Source: Epithemia pelagica
Lineage: Eukaryota > Bacillariophyta > Bacillariophyceae > Surirellales > Surirellaceae
Assembly (NCBI GenBank): GCA_946965045.2
Contig: OX337229.1
Location: forward strand, 4,526,001-4,590,000
Direction of reading: 5' to 3'
DNA length: 64,000 bases
In this document: positions 31,176 through 41,537 of the stretch, piece by piece
How the letters are laid out: each line of letters begins with the position of its first letter
How positions within the stretch are numbered: position 1 is the stretch's first letter
The notes under the pieces: generated by a model
The model's input: only the letters and a program-made list of their open reading frames with translations
What the model was told of the DNA's origin: nothing
Databases searched by the model: none
Made by a program: the position numbers and the translations under genes

Positions 31176-34100
31176 TGCTGTGTGCCCAGTGATGAAATTG
31201 ATAAAACGAATCTTATCCGTCCACATTTCTCACTTGTAGGCACCCCTACCTTCAGCTTAGCCTTTGCACACCGTTTATGTGCTGCCGTATCACAGTCCCA
31301 TACCACTGATCCGATTGATCTGACATGTGAAATGGACTCGCATGCTGACACTTGTTGTGTTGGTCGCAACTTTGTGAAATTCAGGGAACCTGACCGTTAC
31401 ATCACTGTTTCCCCATTCTCAGAGGAATATAAACCCCTCGAGCGTATCCCCGTCACCACGACCGCCACTGTCTGGACTGATGCCCACAACAATAGTTATC
31501 TATTGCTGTTTCACGAGTCGTTATTCTTCGGGGACCGATTGTCCCAATCATTGATTTGTCCCAATCAACTGCGTTCAAACGGCCTCATTGTCCATGATGT
31601 GCCGCGTCAGTTTGACCCTTACAGCACACACAGCATTCGTATTCCCGATGCTGACCTGACCATTCCTCTAGAAATGTCCGGTGTTATCTCTGGCTTCGCG
31701 ACCACGAAGCCAACCCCGGAGGAGCTCGAGTCGCTCCCACGGATAGTCATGACTGCTGATTCGGTGTGGCACCCTCATTCGTCCACCTTTGCTGCCGCGG
31801 AGGAGAAAGCCAATGCATCCAATGCATCTGCTGTCCGCCAAGTTGATCCGAATTCGATTGCCGCATCCTGTGTCCCGCGATTGGTTGCTGCCGTCCGATC
31901 ATACGACAAAACCTATGGCTATTGCATGGAACTTGAGAATGACAAGGATGAACTATGCAACCGCTTAGTTGCTGCCGTTCGAGTGTCCCATCCACCGAGT
32001 GCCGAGGACACTGTGGACATTGAGGACCTTGATCCCGACGAATACTTTCTCAAAGCCGTTAAGTCTGCTTCGTCACGACCAACGAAAGCCGTAAAAGTCT
32101 TGCCATCTTCTTCTAAGACTGTACTTGATCCCCAGACCTTGTCTTCTCGATGGAATGTCGGCCTTACTAAGGCCAAGAAGACTTTACAAGTGACAACCCA
32201 GGCTGGGGTCCGAAATGTCCTTGTCCCATCCAAACGCAAGGTCCGAAAGAAAGCTCCATGGCTCAAATTCCCGAATGTCAAGGGACGATGGTTTTGCGAC
32301 GAGATGTTCTCCAAAGGCCCATCGCTTGATCTTCACACGGGTGCTTCCGTATTTACTGATGGAAAGGGCTATGATTTTGTCTATCCCTGGAAATCAAAGA
32401 AGCAACACCCTGAAGGTCTGATGTCCCTTATCCAGAATGTTGGAATTCCTCAGACGTTAATTTCTGATGGTGCGCAAGAGCTATTTCATCGACGTTCTCG
32501 TGAGATCTGTAATGAGTACCGTATCAAACAAGAAGTGACCGTCCCATACAGTCAATAGGAAGTTACGTCAAACTGGTGCACCACGACGCACATGGTCCTA
32601 TGCCCTGAAGTGGGTTGCCTCTGTCCGCCAGTTAACTGCCTCTGATATCCCTGAACTTAATGGACGAACGCCATTTGAACACGTTCTTGGATCGACACCC
32701 GACATCTCTCCCATGGCTTTGTTTGATTTCTATCAACCTGTATACTATTATACGCCGTCGCATGACTTCCCTCATGAGCGTAAATGTATTGGGCGCTGGC
32801 TTGGTCTTGCCGATGACTGTATTGATGACATGGCCTTCAACGTCTTGACAGAGAAAGGTCGAGTTATTGTCCGAAAAGATGTGTGGGCAATCCCTGACGA
32901 CGATATGAAAAATCCCACAATCCGTCAACAACTGGAAGTCTATGATGGTTCTACTGTTTGGATCCCTCTCAAAGATCTCAAAAACGATTTGCCTGTACAA
33001 CTAGCCGAATATGCTGTTGCGGCGGGGCTTGCCAAAGAACCGGCCTATGCCTGGTGGGTTCCACATACGTTACGCAAACGTGGTGTAATTCTTGCGAAAG
33101 TAAAATCTTGCTATTGGAAACTTACCCACAAATATGGTATTGAACTGCCCAAAACCGTTCAAGAAGCTCTTGAGATTGATCGTCGAACGGGGACTGATTT
33201 CTGGCGGAAAGCCATCGAAAAGGAGATGAAAAATGTTCGCATTGCCTTTGAATTCCGTGATGATGACAAAGTACCAATTGGATACAAACATATCCCATGT
33301 CATATGGTCTTTGATATCAAGTCTGATCTTCGCCGTAAAGCCCGACTGGTTGCCGGCGGGCATAAGACTGATCCATCCACGTACTCCAGTGTTGTATCCC
33401 GTGATAGCGTACGAATTGCATTCACTATCGCTGCCCTTAATGGCCTGGACGTGTTGGCCGGGGACGTACAAAATGCATACCTCAATGCACCAACAAAAGA
33501 GCGAACTTATATTACGGCGGGACTAGAATTTGGTCCCGAAAACGTTGGCCGACCTGCACTGATTGTTCGTGCTCTGTATGGTTTGAAGAGTTCTGCTGCT
33601 CGTTGGCGTGATCACATTGCCGCAACACTTCGTGAAATGAAGTTCAAAAGTTGCTTGGCTGACCCTGATGTCTGGCTTCGACCTCAAGTCCGACCATCTG
33701 ATGGGTTCCAATACTATGAGTATGTACTTGTCTACATAGACGACATACTCTGTGTCAGTCATGATCCGCGATCGATCATGAATGATCTGGAAAAACGGTA
33801 TACAATCAAACCCGAGAGTATTAAAGACCCAGACGAATACTTGGGATCTGAGATTCGACACTATACCATACCAGATACTGACGATCCTGAGAACAAACCC
33901 CGATGGGCCATGTCCTCCGACAAATATGTTAAACGTGCCATATCTGAAATTGAGACCGAACTGTCTAAAGTTGGCCAAAAGCTACGGACACGAGTCTCAA
34001 CTCCGCTTGCCACTGGGTATCGTCCTGAGATCGACTCATCTCCTGAACTGGACCCCCGACGTGCAAATTACTATCAGGGACTAATTGGTATCCTTCGTTG

Positions 34101-34827
34101 GGTTGTGGAACTTGGTCGTATCGATATCATTGTTGCCGTATCACAACTGTCCCGATATCTAGCCATGCCGCGTGAAGGACACCTCGAACAAGCCTTGCAC
34201 ATTTTTGCATACCTAAAAGCGCATGGACGTTCCACCCTAGTGTTCGACGACACAACTCCGACCTTCGACAAGGATCGTTTCTTCCAGGCAGACTGGTCTG
34301 AATACTACCCTGATGCTAGTGACCCTTTGCCGCCCAATATGCCACCACCTCGTGGACGGGCTGTTACCACAACTTGTTTTGTTGATGCCGATCACGCTGG
34401 TTGTCTTGCTACGCGTCGCTCACAAACTGGTATTCTTATGTTCTTACAACGAGCACCTATCTTGTGGTATTCCAAACGACAGAGTACTGTTGAGACATCA
34501 ACATTTGGCTCCGAATTTGTCGCAATGAAGACTGCCATCGAACAGATAGAGGGTTTCCGTTACAAGTTGAGAATGATGGGCATTCCACTTGATGGCGAAA
34601 CCAACGTGTTCTGTGATAATGAATCTGTGTTCAAGAGTGCAACCATGCCTGAAGTCACTCTGAAGAAGAAACACAATGCGATTGCTTACCATCGCACACG
34701 TGAGGCACAAGCCGCCAACATCGTGCGTATCGCCTGGGAAGAAGGTGAAACCAATCTTGCGGACCTGCTGACAAAATCGTTACCAGGACCCCGATTGCGT
34801 TTTCTAGCACAACGTGTTTTGTGGTGA
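31176..34827 (+). pseudogene. Retrotransposon pol, broken in the integrase core
   Basis: First part, in the gag frame to stop 32556-32558: protease motif MDSHADTCCVG; a LTKAKKTLQVTTQ segment typical of diatom elements; and an integrase core with two catalytic Asp (VFTDGKGY and LISDGAQEL). It stops 29 residues after the second Asp, where a copia integrase should run on to its Glu. The second part, in the +1 frame from about 32557, resumes past that Glu at KLRQTGAPRR. It then holds a complete-looking reverse transcriptase (LVYIDDILCV) and RNase H (CFVDADHAG, SEFVAMKTAIEQ, CDNESVFKS) to stop 34827. A deletion plus frameshift therefore inactivates the integrase and uncouples RT from Gag. Confidence 0.9.
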
Positions 34828-34981
34828 TTACATGATCGAATTCATTGTCCTCACACCCCTCTTTTATTGTCCGAATAGACACCCCTCTTAATTGAGAAAA
34901 AATAGTCCTGATGGACCGGCCTCTGCTGAAACAAGTCGTGGGCGACCTAGTCGAAATGCTTCCGATCTAGCTCGCGGGGAC

Positions 34982-35155
34982 TGAATAAATCCCGCCAACA
35001 GGTCGCATATTGGCGGATACATGGTCGCATATTGGCAAATATGCATCGCCTACATATGCTGCTACGCATCTAGTTTTCTAGTCATAATTTTGGTCTAGCC
35101 ACTTGTTGCACGCCGTATACACCGTGTTGTAGCGTGTAGTGGCAGGATTTATACA
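34982..35155 (+). repeat. 3' LTR
   Basis: 174 bases, preceded by a short purine run (GCGGGGA) as polypurine tract. One mismatch to the 5' LTR. Confidence 0.95.
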
Positions 35156-35184
35156 AGACCGCAACATCAAGTGGGTGGTGTGTT

Positions 35185-35300
35185 TACCCCCTAGCGGAAG
35201 GGTGAGTCCAGGTTGATCGTGATTCAGGGTGAATTCTCATACTCACCCCCAAGGCGCGATCCTCAAAATCGGCGACTTTGACAAAAACTCACAACAATCA
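35185..35300 (+). repeat. Left terminal inverted repeat of the Mutator-like element
   Basis: Aligns with the reverse complement of about 36216-36328. Shared blocks are GGGTGAGTCC, ATACTCACCCCCA and the 25-base inner core. Confidence 0.8.
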
Positions 35301-35337
35301 CTACGATACGGATCTTGTTGCGGTTGTTACAACACTC

Positions 35338-35982
35338 ATGGCCCCTCCCCATCCAACCAGAGTTGTCAATCATATCCATACCAACCCAAGGGGCCCTCCT
35401 GGCGTGGAAACCAACCGTTCCCACCCACTGCTTCCGTTTGGATCTCAGTATCACGACAGTGCAATGGCAAGCAACAACAACCCGAATGAAAACCATCCAT
35501 CCGACGCCATTATGCACCCGCCCAATCCGACCGGAGTTGTCGCCCCTATCCCTACCCACCCCATGGACCTTCCTGGCCAGGCACCGAACGCTTCCAGCCC
35601 AACAACGCTACAAGAGGCCATCAACTCTGCTTTCCATGGTTGGCACGGCAAGAAAGCTCGTTCATGGCAGGTCGGTGCATGTGAACAGATTCTCCACCGG
35701 CGTGGATACTTCCGTTCGAATGCCTCCCGTTTTCCCTACGCCCTAATATCGTACGTCTATTGCACAAATGGTGACCATTGTCATGGGACAAGCGAATTAC
35801 TGCCATTTAGCTCCCCTTCATTCCCATTCATCAACATTATGGACCATCCAGATGAATCGACACTGTTGGGTGGCGACAAAGCATCAATCAAACAAAAGCA
35901 CTCAAAACCTATTTCCAGGAGCTGGACCACACACTCTCAATACATCAGAACATACGGCTATGGTAAACATAAATGGGTATGA
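35338..35982 (+). CDS. Unknown ORF carried inside the Mutator-like element
   Basis: 214 residues from ATG 35338. The first half is Pro/Asn/His-rich, with two related segments (HPTRVVNHIHTNPRGPPG and NPTGVVAPIPTHPMDLPG). The second half has TLQEAINSAFHGWHGKKARS then WQVGACEQILHRRGYFRS. That part is loosely like the R-x-x-Q region ahead of the ATPase motif in RecQ-type helicases; this is a weak guess and no Walker motif follows. It could be a captured, truncated host-gene fragment. Confidence 0.35.
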   Translation: MAPPHPTRVVNHIHTNPRGPPGVETNRSHPLLPFGSQYHDSAMASNNNPNENHPSDAIMHPPNPTGVVAPIPTHPMDLPGQAPNASSPTTLQEAINSAFHGWHGKKARSWQVGACEQILHRRGYFRSNASRFPYALISYVYCTNGDHCHGTSELLPFSSPSFPFINIMDHPDESTLLGGDKASIKQKHSKPISRSWTTHSQYIRTYGYGKHKWV

Positions 35983-36215
35983 AGTTGCTGTAGTTATAAT
36001 GGGTTTGGAGGATGGGTCGTCGGTTTGGTTTTTTTTGGATTTGTACGTTATTGCTAGTCCGTGTTTCGACCAATAGCAGGGTCTGCGTCTGCTATTTCAA
36101 CGCCACAAGGGTCCCTTGGAGTAATAGAGATAGGAGTGACATGTCGGTAGCGATTGAAAGGGTCCATGGTTGTTGTTACAACCACAGCAAGATGGGCCTC
36201 GTGGTGTTTGCGTTG

Positions 36216-36328
36216 TGGTTGTTGTGAGTTTTTGTCAAAGTCGGAGGAGCGAGGTCGAGCCGTGGGGGTGAGTATCAGATTGCACCCTTACCCATTCACG
36301 AGCAGGACTCACCCGCGGAAGGGGGGTA
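36216..36328 (-). repeat. Right terminal inverted repeat of the Mutator-like element
   Basis: Inverted copy of the left repeat, about 75-80 percent alike by eye, with a perfect 25-base inner core at 36219-36243. Confidence 0.8.
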
Positions 36329-36589
36329 GTGGTGTGTTGTCTGTTGCTGTTAATGACTGCGAGGCCTTTCTGAGTGGTACGAATATTGCTGAAGAACTTT
36401 CCCTCTACTTGTCATTGAAGGCGTTCCAACGTGAAGCGACAAAAGCTAATTGATTTTGTAGGCACCAAAGCTGGTAGAAGACATTGTCAATTTTGATTAC
36501 CAGAGTGAGTGATACTCCCATTTGAAGCCGATTCCAATTCACTTCGAAAGCGGAGAGGAATCTAAACTAAACTCTTCCGTGGGATCAGT

Positions 36590-38471
36590 ATGCGCGTCTT
36601 GCTTCCGCTGAATAATAACAATCAGTCATCAACTGAGGAAACACAACAGCAAGAACATCAGCTCAACTATACCTTACCGACCGGCTTCCAAAACACCTCA
36701 ATAACCACCGGAGAAGTAGTTGCAGAGAAAGAACAAGACTTAGCCACTTGTCTTGTCTTATCACCAGAACCAGAAGCACAGGAAAGGTCCGAGGACGAGG
36801 AGGAATTGTTGCATCCAAGACCTTTGGCGGGAAGAGCCACTTCCAATAAACGCGACCATTTGGATTCGTTAGAAGGCTCATCCAAGAAGTTTGACGGGAA
36901 CCATTCGGTTTCCAACTCAAAACGTCTTCGACTTTGCAGCAGTAACGGCAACGACGACTCTAAGCCGGCCGCTAAACCGATGGTTGCTCCCAAACGACAA
37001 CACTCGTCGCCGAACGATGGGAAACGACATCATCAGAATCATCATACCGATTCCCGATGGGAAGAAAATGAACCCACTCCATTCGGAAACATGCAGCACT
37101 ATTACAGGAATCATCCATGGAATAATGCAAGGTTGGTTTCAACCACTTCAACAGCGGCAAGTTCTCATCACCAGAACCTTGAATCCTCATCATCCACAGC
37201 TGCTACTGCTGCTGCTTCCGGAGGACCACCAATCAACGGAGATCCGTTAGTTTCGGGAGAAGAAACTGAGTTTGCTTCTGCATTAAAACGTGTTGGCCTT
37301 GAGATCGTAGAACAAGAAGGCGATGGAAATTGCTTATTTCGCGCAGTTGGTCTTCAAGTATATGGTGACGCCAGTATGCATGGCCAAGTTCGGGAACAAT
37401 GCCTCAACTTTATGGCTGTGAACAAGGAGCATTTCGGACAGTTCATGACGGCCGAAGAAACGTTTGAAAGTTACATTTCCCGAAAGAGACAGATAGGAGT
37501 ACACGGAAACAACCCAGAAATTCAAGCCATTTCAGAATTGTTCAATAGACCTGTACAAATATTCTCTCCCAGCACTGGTGCCAACCCTTTGAATATTTTT
37601 CATAAAGAATACAAAACAAGCGATGCCCCAATCCGCTTGTCATACCATGACAACAACCACTACAATGCTGTCACAGATCCTTCAAATCCTACCGCTGGTT
37701 TGGGACTGGGCCTTCCTGGATTACAACCTGGTCTTGCGGATAAGTTACAAGTTGCAGCCGCGACAACCGAATCAGATCTACAAAGTGATTTGGATCAGGC
37801 AATCGCTGCGTCGCAAAAGGATTATTCCAAACTCAATGACGACCAACTCCAACGCGCCTTGAAGGAATCGTCCTTTTCCGTGGATAGTGTAAGTATGGAT
37901 CCCCTTGAGAACCATTTTTGCTTGATGTACTCTCTTAATCTCTGTTGGTTTCGCTGTAATGCAGATGTACAAAAACAAAGCATTGGCACTCTCAGATGTC
38001 GATGCGACAAACTTTGAGTTGGAACAAACAATTTTGGAAACGTCTCTCCAATCTTTTTATGACTCATCACAAGAAGACGAGGGCCGAAAACAACGAGCTT
38101 CACCAGGAGGACGGCGGCGGCGAACACCATCATCTTCATCGGAAACGGATAGGACAGATACTCAATGTCCTGTCGGCGAAGAACCACGGCAAGCTCCGGT
38201 TGCTGCGGCTGCTGCCATGGCGTCGCCCCCATCTCCGGAACATGACACTTCGGTTGCTACGTCGTCGCCATTGTCCGTTAGAGCAGCTGCTCATTCAGAA
38301 GTAGAGACGCAGCATCCATCCCTCACGGGAACACCTGATGAGTATCCATCGGTTGTACAGGAACTCGTGATGAACGGTTTTGATCTGAAAAAAGTTGTGC
38401 ATGCGTATGAGCTCTTCGGAGACAAATTTGACGATCTGTTGGCATTTTTGATGTCGAGTGGAACAACCTAG
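36590..38471 (+). CDS. OTU-family deubiquitinase with UIM and UBA-like regions
   Basis: Exons 36590-37888 and 37965-38471, phase 0 across a 76-nt intron, give 601 residues. After a long disordered start, the OTU domain begins near residue 220. Its catalytic GDGNCLFRAVG holds Asp and Cys, and the His block is LSYHDNNHYNAV. Two UIM-like helices follow (DLDQAIAASQ, DQLQRALKES), and a UBA-like domain ends the protein (VVQELVMNGFDLKKVVHAYE). The layout resembles OTUD5-type enzymes that cleave polyubiquitin, with the C-terminal modules binding the chain. The 3' end faces that of the acidic protein gene. Confidence 0.9.
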
Positions 38472-38621
38472 CTAAGTTGATGGTTCAATAGATTGCCATC
38501 CTAACACGGCACTCGTTTTTCAATGGATAACACAAAGTTTAGGAAGGCTTACTTCAATTGCCAGCCTTACAAAATTATTCATGACGAAACAAGAGAGTAT
38601 ACCACCAGTTGTACTGATTGT

Positions 38622-40742
38622 TCAACTAATCGTTTCGTATTCCAGGCGGTAACTATAACGTGCATCATCACTGATCAAGAATCGAACTCGTTCCACCAGG
38701 TGGTCAATTTGCGCGTCATCGCACTCTGCCGGGCCTTTCCAATCTTGGTTTGAGGAATTGGCTCTTTTCTTTGAATGGAGCAAATCGATTTCATAGCTTT
38801 CCAACCATATTTCAAAAACATTGTCCTCTTCACGAGCCAAAGCCATAACCCGAGTTTCCACCCAAACTTGTTTACCAAATTCCTGCTTGAATCGAAGTGT
38901 GATCTTCTCGGCAATCTCCAAATCACTATCAGCACCCGTGCATGCGATCACCAAATGGCCCCGGAATTCTCGCTGAAACTCCTCATCGTGGACGTACTCG
39001 TAGGAGAAACTTTGACCCATGGCGTCGCGGTACTCACGAACAGAAGGATCATCCCCCATCTCTCTGTGCCATGCTGATAGATCGTCTTCAACATCATCAA
39101 ACGATGGTTTGTCCGGATGTTGAGGGTTCTCAAAATATTCGGAAAAGACATTATCATAATCTTGCATGTCATCGTCATCAAAGTCCTTGCGGTCCCATTC
39201 TGGATTGTAGACCTCTGACATCCATTCCTCAAATGCCGCCATTTTAATCTCTTCCTCGTCAAGGTCCTCAAGACTAATAATCCCAGTTTCGGAAGGTGCT
39301 TTGGATGGAATCTCTGGGTATCCAAATCCAGCATAGTATCGCTTTAATTCTTCAACGTCAGCGTTCTCGACATCAGTCCAAGAGAAATCAAAGCTACGTT
39401 CACGGCAATCTTCATATCGACTGTATGTCAAAAGTTGGGGATACCAATGGTTGAAAATAATGGGAGCATCGGGCTTGTGTTTGATCGCAGCAAGCAAAAG
39501 GTTGGAAACGTTGAAATCCAAATCATACAAAAGCCAACGTGATACATTGTACGAACTTCCACGTAGTTCGTTCAAGCAAGCCTGCATTTCATCCAGAGTT
39601 TCGTTCGAAACATGGTCCCATCCAGTCATGTCCTTCAACATTACCTTGTCCCAAGGTTCCTCGTCCAGAGTTTCAACGACGTCTTTGTAAGCTTTGTCGA
39701 ATTTTTCCATATCGTCATCAGTTAACCCTGATGATGCTTCTAAGACATTTGCTTCGTCTGGATCATGTCGTGGATAGGGATCGTCCCTCATCAAGTCTGG
39801 TACTTGTTGAACAGCTTCGTCTAGCTCAATCTCTTCAACATCTGATTCCGTAAGGTCGAGGCCCCGAGCACGTTCCTCCACTTCTTTCATAAACGGCAAT
39901 TTCTCTAAAAGATCTGCCTGGCTCTCAGTCATGTCGGAGATGAAGCCCAATGGGTCAAAGGCATCACCACGCGAGCGTTCCTCCGAGGACGCAATAGCAG
40001 CCTCAACCAGCTCTTTTTGCTTCATGTAGTTAGGATCATCAGGATCATCTTCGAGCTCGTACTCTCCTCCGTCATTTTCTTCGTCCCATTCCAAGTCGCC
40101 ATAAACATCAGCAGGATCCAGCTCACTATCCACAGACTCAGCAAAATCAGTAGACATATCTTCTTCCTCAAGCGTTAGCTCATCATCTTCATCATCCTCG
40201 TCGTCCTCCAAGGCCATTTCGTCAAAGAATACATCGTCATCTTCATCGCCAATTTCTTCATCTTCAAAGGAAACTATTGAGTCCTCGGAGTCCCTATTTT
40301 TGGAATCTTTGCCATCACCGTCGGATCCATCATCTCCATCCCCTAGATCTCCGAGCTCCGCCATCATTTCCTCGTCATTCCATTCGATGGGCATGTCATC
40401 ATCGTCTCCGACATTCGACGAACCTGATTTCGATGAGTACAGGCCACCAAACCAAGGCAAATCATCGGCGCATCTCCAGTCTTTCGAGTCGACGAACGCG
40501 AGTCTGCGTCGATCTCCCTCCTTATTTAACGCATTCCATCGGTATCGCGGACCATTTTTAATTCCCGGAATGCCAAAGCCATGTACGACATGTTTAGATA
40601 GCAATACTCCTGAAATCAACCAATATAAAATGCACCAAAGGCATCTGCGGAAGGTTGTCGTTCGTCCCATTTGCTCTTGGTGCCACATCCGAAATTTTCT
40701 GGTTGGTGTGACGCACGACAGCAGACAGACACATCTCGCCAT
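38622..40742 (-). CDS. Very acidic plastid-type protein of unknown function
   Basis: 706 residues from ATG 40742; ATGs at 40688 and 40670 are alternatives. A hydrophobic signal (CLWCILYWLISGVLLSKHVV) followed by HGFGIPG fits a secondary-plastid presequence. Residues about 110-250 are almost entirely Asp/Glu. The C-terminal two thirds look folded and conserved (RWLLYDLDFNVSNLLLAAIK, APIIFNHWYPQLLTYSRYED, RGHLVIACTGADSDLEIAEK). I do not recognise the family. Divergent from the RIQ-like gene with only 110 bases between starts. Confidence 0.7.
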   Translation of the reverse strand: MARCVCLLSCVTPTRKFRMWHQEQMGRTTTFRRCLWCILYWLISGVLLSKHVVHGFGIPGIKNGPRYRWNALNKEGDRRRLAFVDSKDWRCADDLPWFGGLYSSKSGSSNVGDDDDMPIEWNDEEMMAELGDLGDGDDGSDGDGKDSKNRDSEDSIVSFEDEEIGDEDDDVFFDEMALEDDEDDEDDELTLEEEDMSTDFAESVDSELDPADVYGDLEWDEENDGGEYELEDDPDDPNYMKQKELVEAAIASSEERSRGDAFDPLGFISDMTESQADLLEKLPFMKEVEERARGLDLTESDVEEIELDEAVQQVPDLMRDDPYPRHDPDEANVLEASSGLTDDDMEKFDKAYKDVVETLDEEPWDKVMLKDMTGWDHVSNETLDEMQACLNELRGSSYNVSRWLLYDLDFNVSNLLLAAIKHKPDAPIIFNHWYPQLLTYSRYEDCRERSFDFSWTDVENADVEELKRYYAGFGYPEIPSKAPSETGIISLEDLDEEEIKMAAFEEWMSEVYNPEWDRKDFDDDDMQDYDNVFSEYFENPQHPDKPSFDDVEDDLSAWHREMGDDPSVREYRDAMGQSFSYEYVHDEEFQREFRGHLVIACTGADSDLEIAEKITLRFKQEFGKQVWVETRVMALAREEDNVFEIWLESYEIDLLHSKKRANSSNQDWKGPAECDDAQIDHLVERVRFLISDDARYSYRLEYETIS

Positions 40743-40852
40743 CTCCTCCTCCGCCCGGCCGGGCTCTCCGCTATGTCGTGTTCGCCCCACACCAAAAATC
40801 TCATTTGTTCAACACAAGTCAGTGAGGTGTGTGACGAAAACCAAGGACGACC

Positions 40853-41537
40853 ATGATGAAGATTTTTGCTCTTATTGCTGGTATGTCATATTGCTTATCT
40901 TTTTCGTACTGGACTGCTCTTTGACCAGTACAGCAAATCGCCATTCTCACGCAACCATGTCCTTGCGAAATCGGCGTCTGGCCTTTTCCCAGCACTTTTG
41001 TGTAGTACGTCATACGCATTTGTCCCTGTTGCACCGCAGGTCCGAAGCAGTTCCTTGAACAGCGTCGAAATTGAGGTTGACACCATCGGTAACAACATCA
41101 AAGTAAAAGAGCTTTTGCAAAAAGTCGAAGACCAACGCTTGCTATCCCAGGTTGCCGAGAGTGGTCTTTTGAGCAAAGCTCAAGAAGCAGGTATTACACT
41201 GAGCAAGCTCGAACCTCTTCTTGAGTTGGCCGCTGAGAACCCCGATATCCTCATCTTGGTGGAAGCTTCGGGACCAGAAGTTCTTAGTCTTCTACCAACT
41301 GTTGTAGACCTTGCACCTGGTGCCCTACCACTTTTGGCCACCGTAGTGGGCGTTCCTCCATTGTTGTTGACCGTTGCTGGTGCCTCTGCATTGGCCGCCG
41401 CTGGCGCAGCTGTTGTTTTGATCCCCGACGATTCGGTTGCCTCTGTCGCCGCTCAAACGCTCGCCGTTGGACTTTCTGTTCCAGCTGCCGGTGCGGCTTT
41501 CGTTGGATCCGCTATTTTGGGGCAACTAACCAAGTAG
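40853..41537 (+). CDS. Plastid RIQ-like (DUF1118-type) thylakoid protein
   Basis: Exons 40853-40880 and 40993-41537 (112-nt intron, phase 1) encode 190 residues. The split start gives a signal peptide (MMKIFALIAALLCSTS) then YAFVP, a clear plastid presequence. The mature part has the repeated short helices RLLSQVAESGLLSKAQEAGI and LSKLEPLLELAAENPDIL. Two hydrophobic segments rich in Ala/Gly follow. I associate this with DUF1118 proteins, which include plant RIQ1/RIQ2 affecting thylakoid stacking and non-photochemical quenching; the match is from memory and moderate. Confidence 0.7.

Larger units (their letters stand above)
28666..35155 (+). mobile_element. Ty1/copia LTR retrotransposon, diatom CoDi-like, integrase damaged
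   Basis: 6490 bases bounded by two 174-bp LTRs that differ at one base. The LTRs begin TGAATAAATCCC and end TTATACA. A short target duplication flanks it: AGAC, or AAGAC if the LTR ends one base earlier. Inside are a leader with a candidate primer-binding site (TTATCAGA just after the LTR, like the copia TATCAGA type) and a tRNA-like sequence. Gag, protease, integrase, reverse transcriptase and RNase H follow in the copia order. Gag and pol share a frame separated by one TGA. Inside the integrase core a deletion removes the last catalytic residue and shifts the frame. The near-identical LTRs indicate recent insertion. Confidence 0.95.
35185..36328. mobile_element. Mutator-like TIR element without transposase (Pack-MULE-like)
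   Basis: 1144 bases beginning TACCCCC and ending GGGGGGTA. The ends form imperfect inverted repeats of about 110-115 bases. Their inner 25 bases (35273-35297 against 36219-36243) are perfect reverse complements. The element is flanked on both sides, directly adjacent, by the 10-base direct repeat GTGGTGTGTT (35175-35184 and 36329-36338). Long inverted repeats with a 9-10-base target duplication are the Mutator hallmark. No transposase is present; the interior is mostly a 214-codon open frame. It lies only 29 bases from the LTR element. Confidence 0.8.

Noticed and set aside
36154..36453. Short plus frame over the right end of the Mutator-like element
   Set aside because: It reads through the inverted repeat and the target duplication, so it cannot be an ancestral gene.
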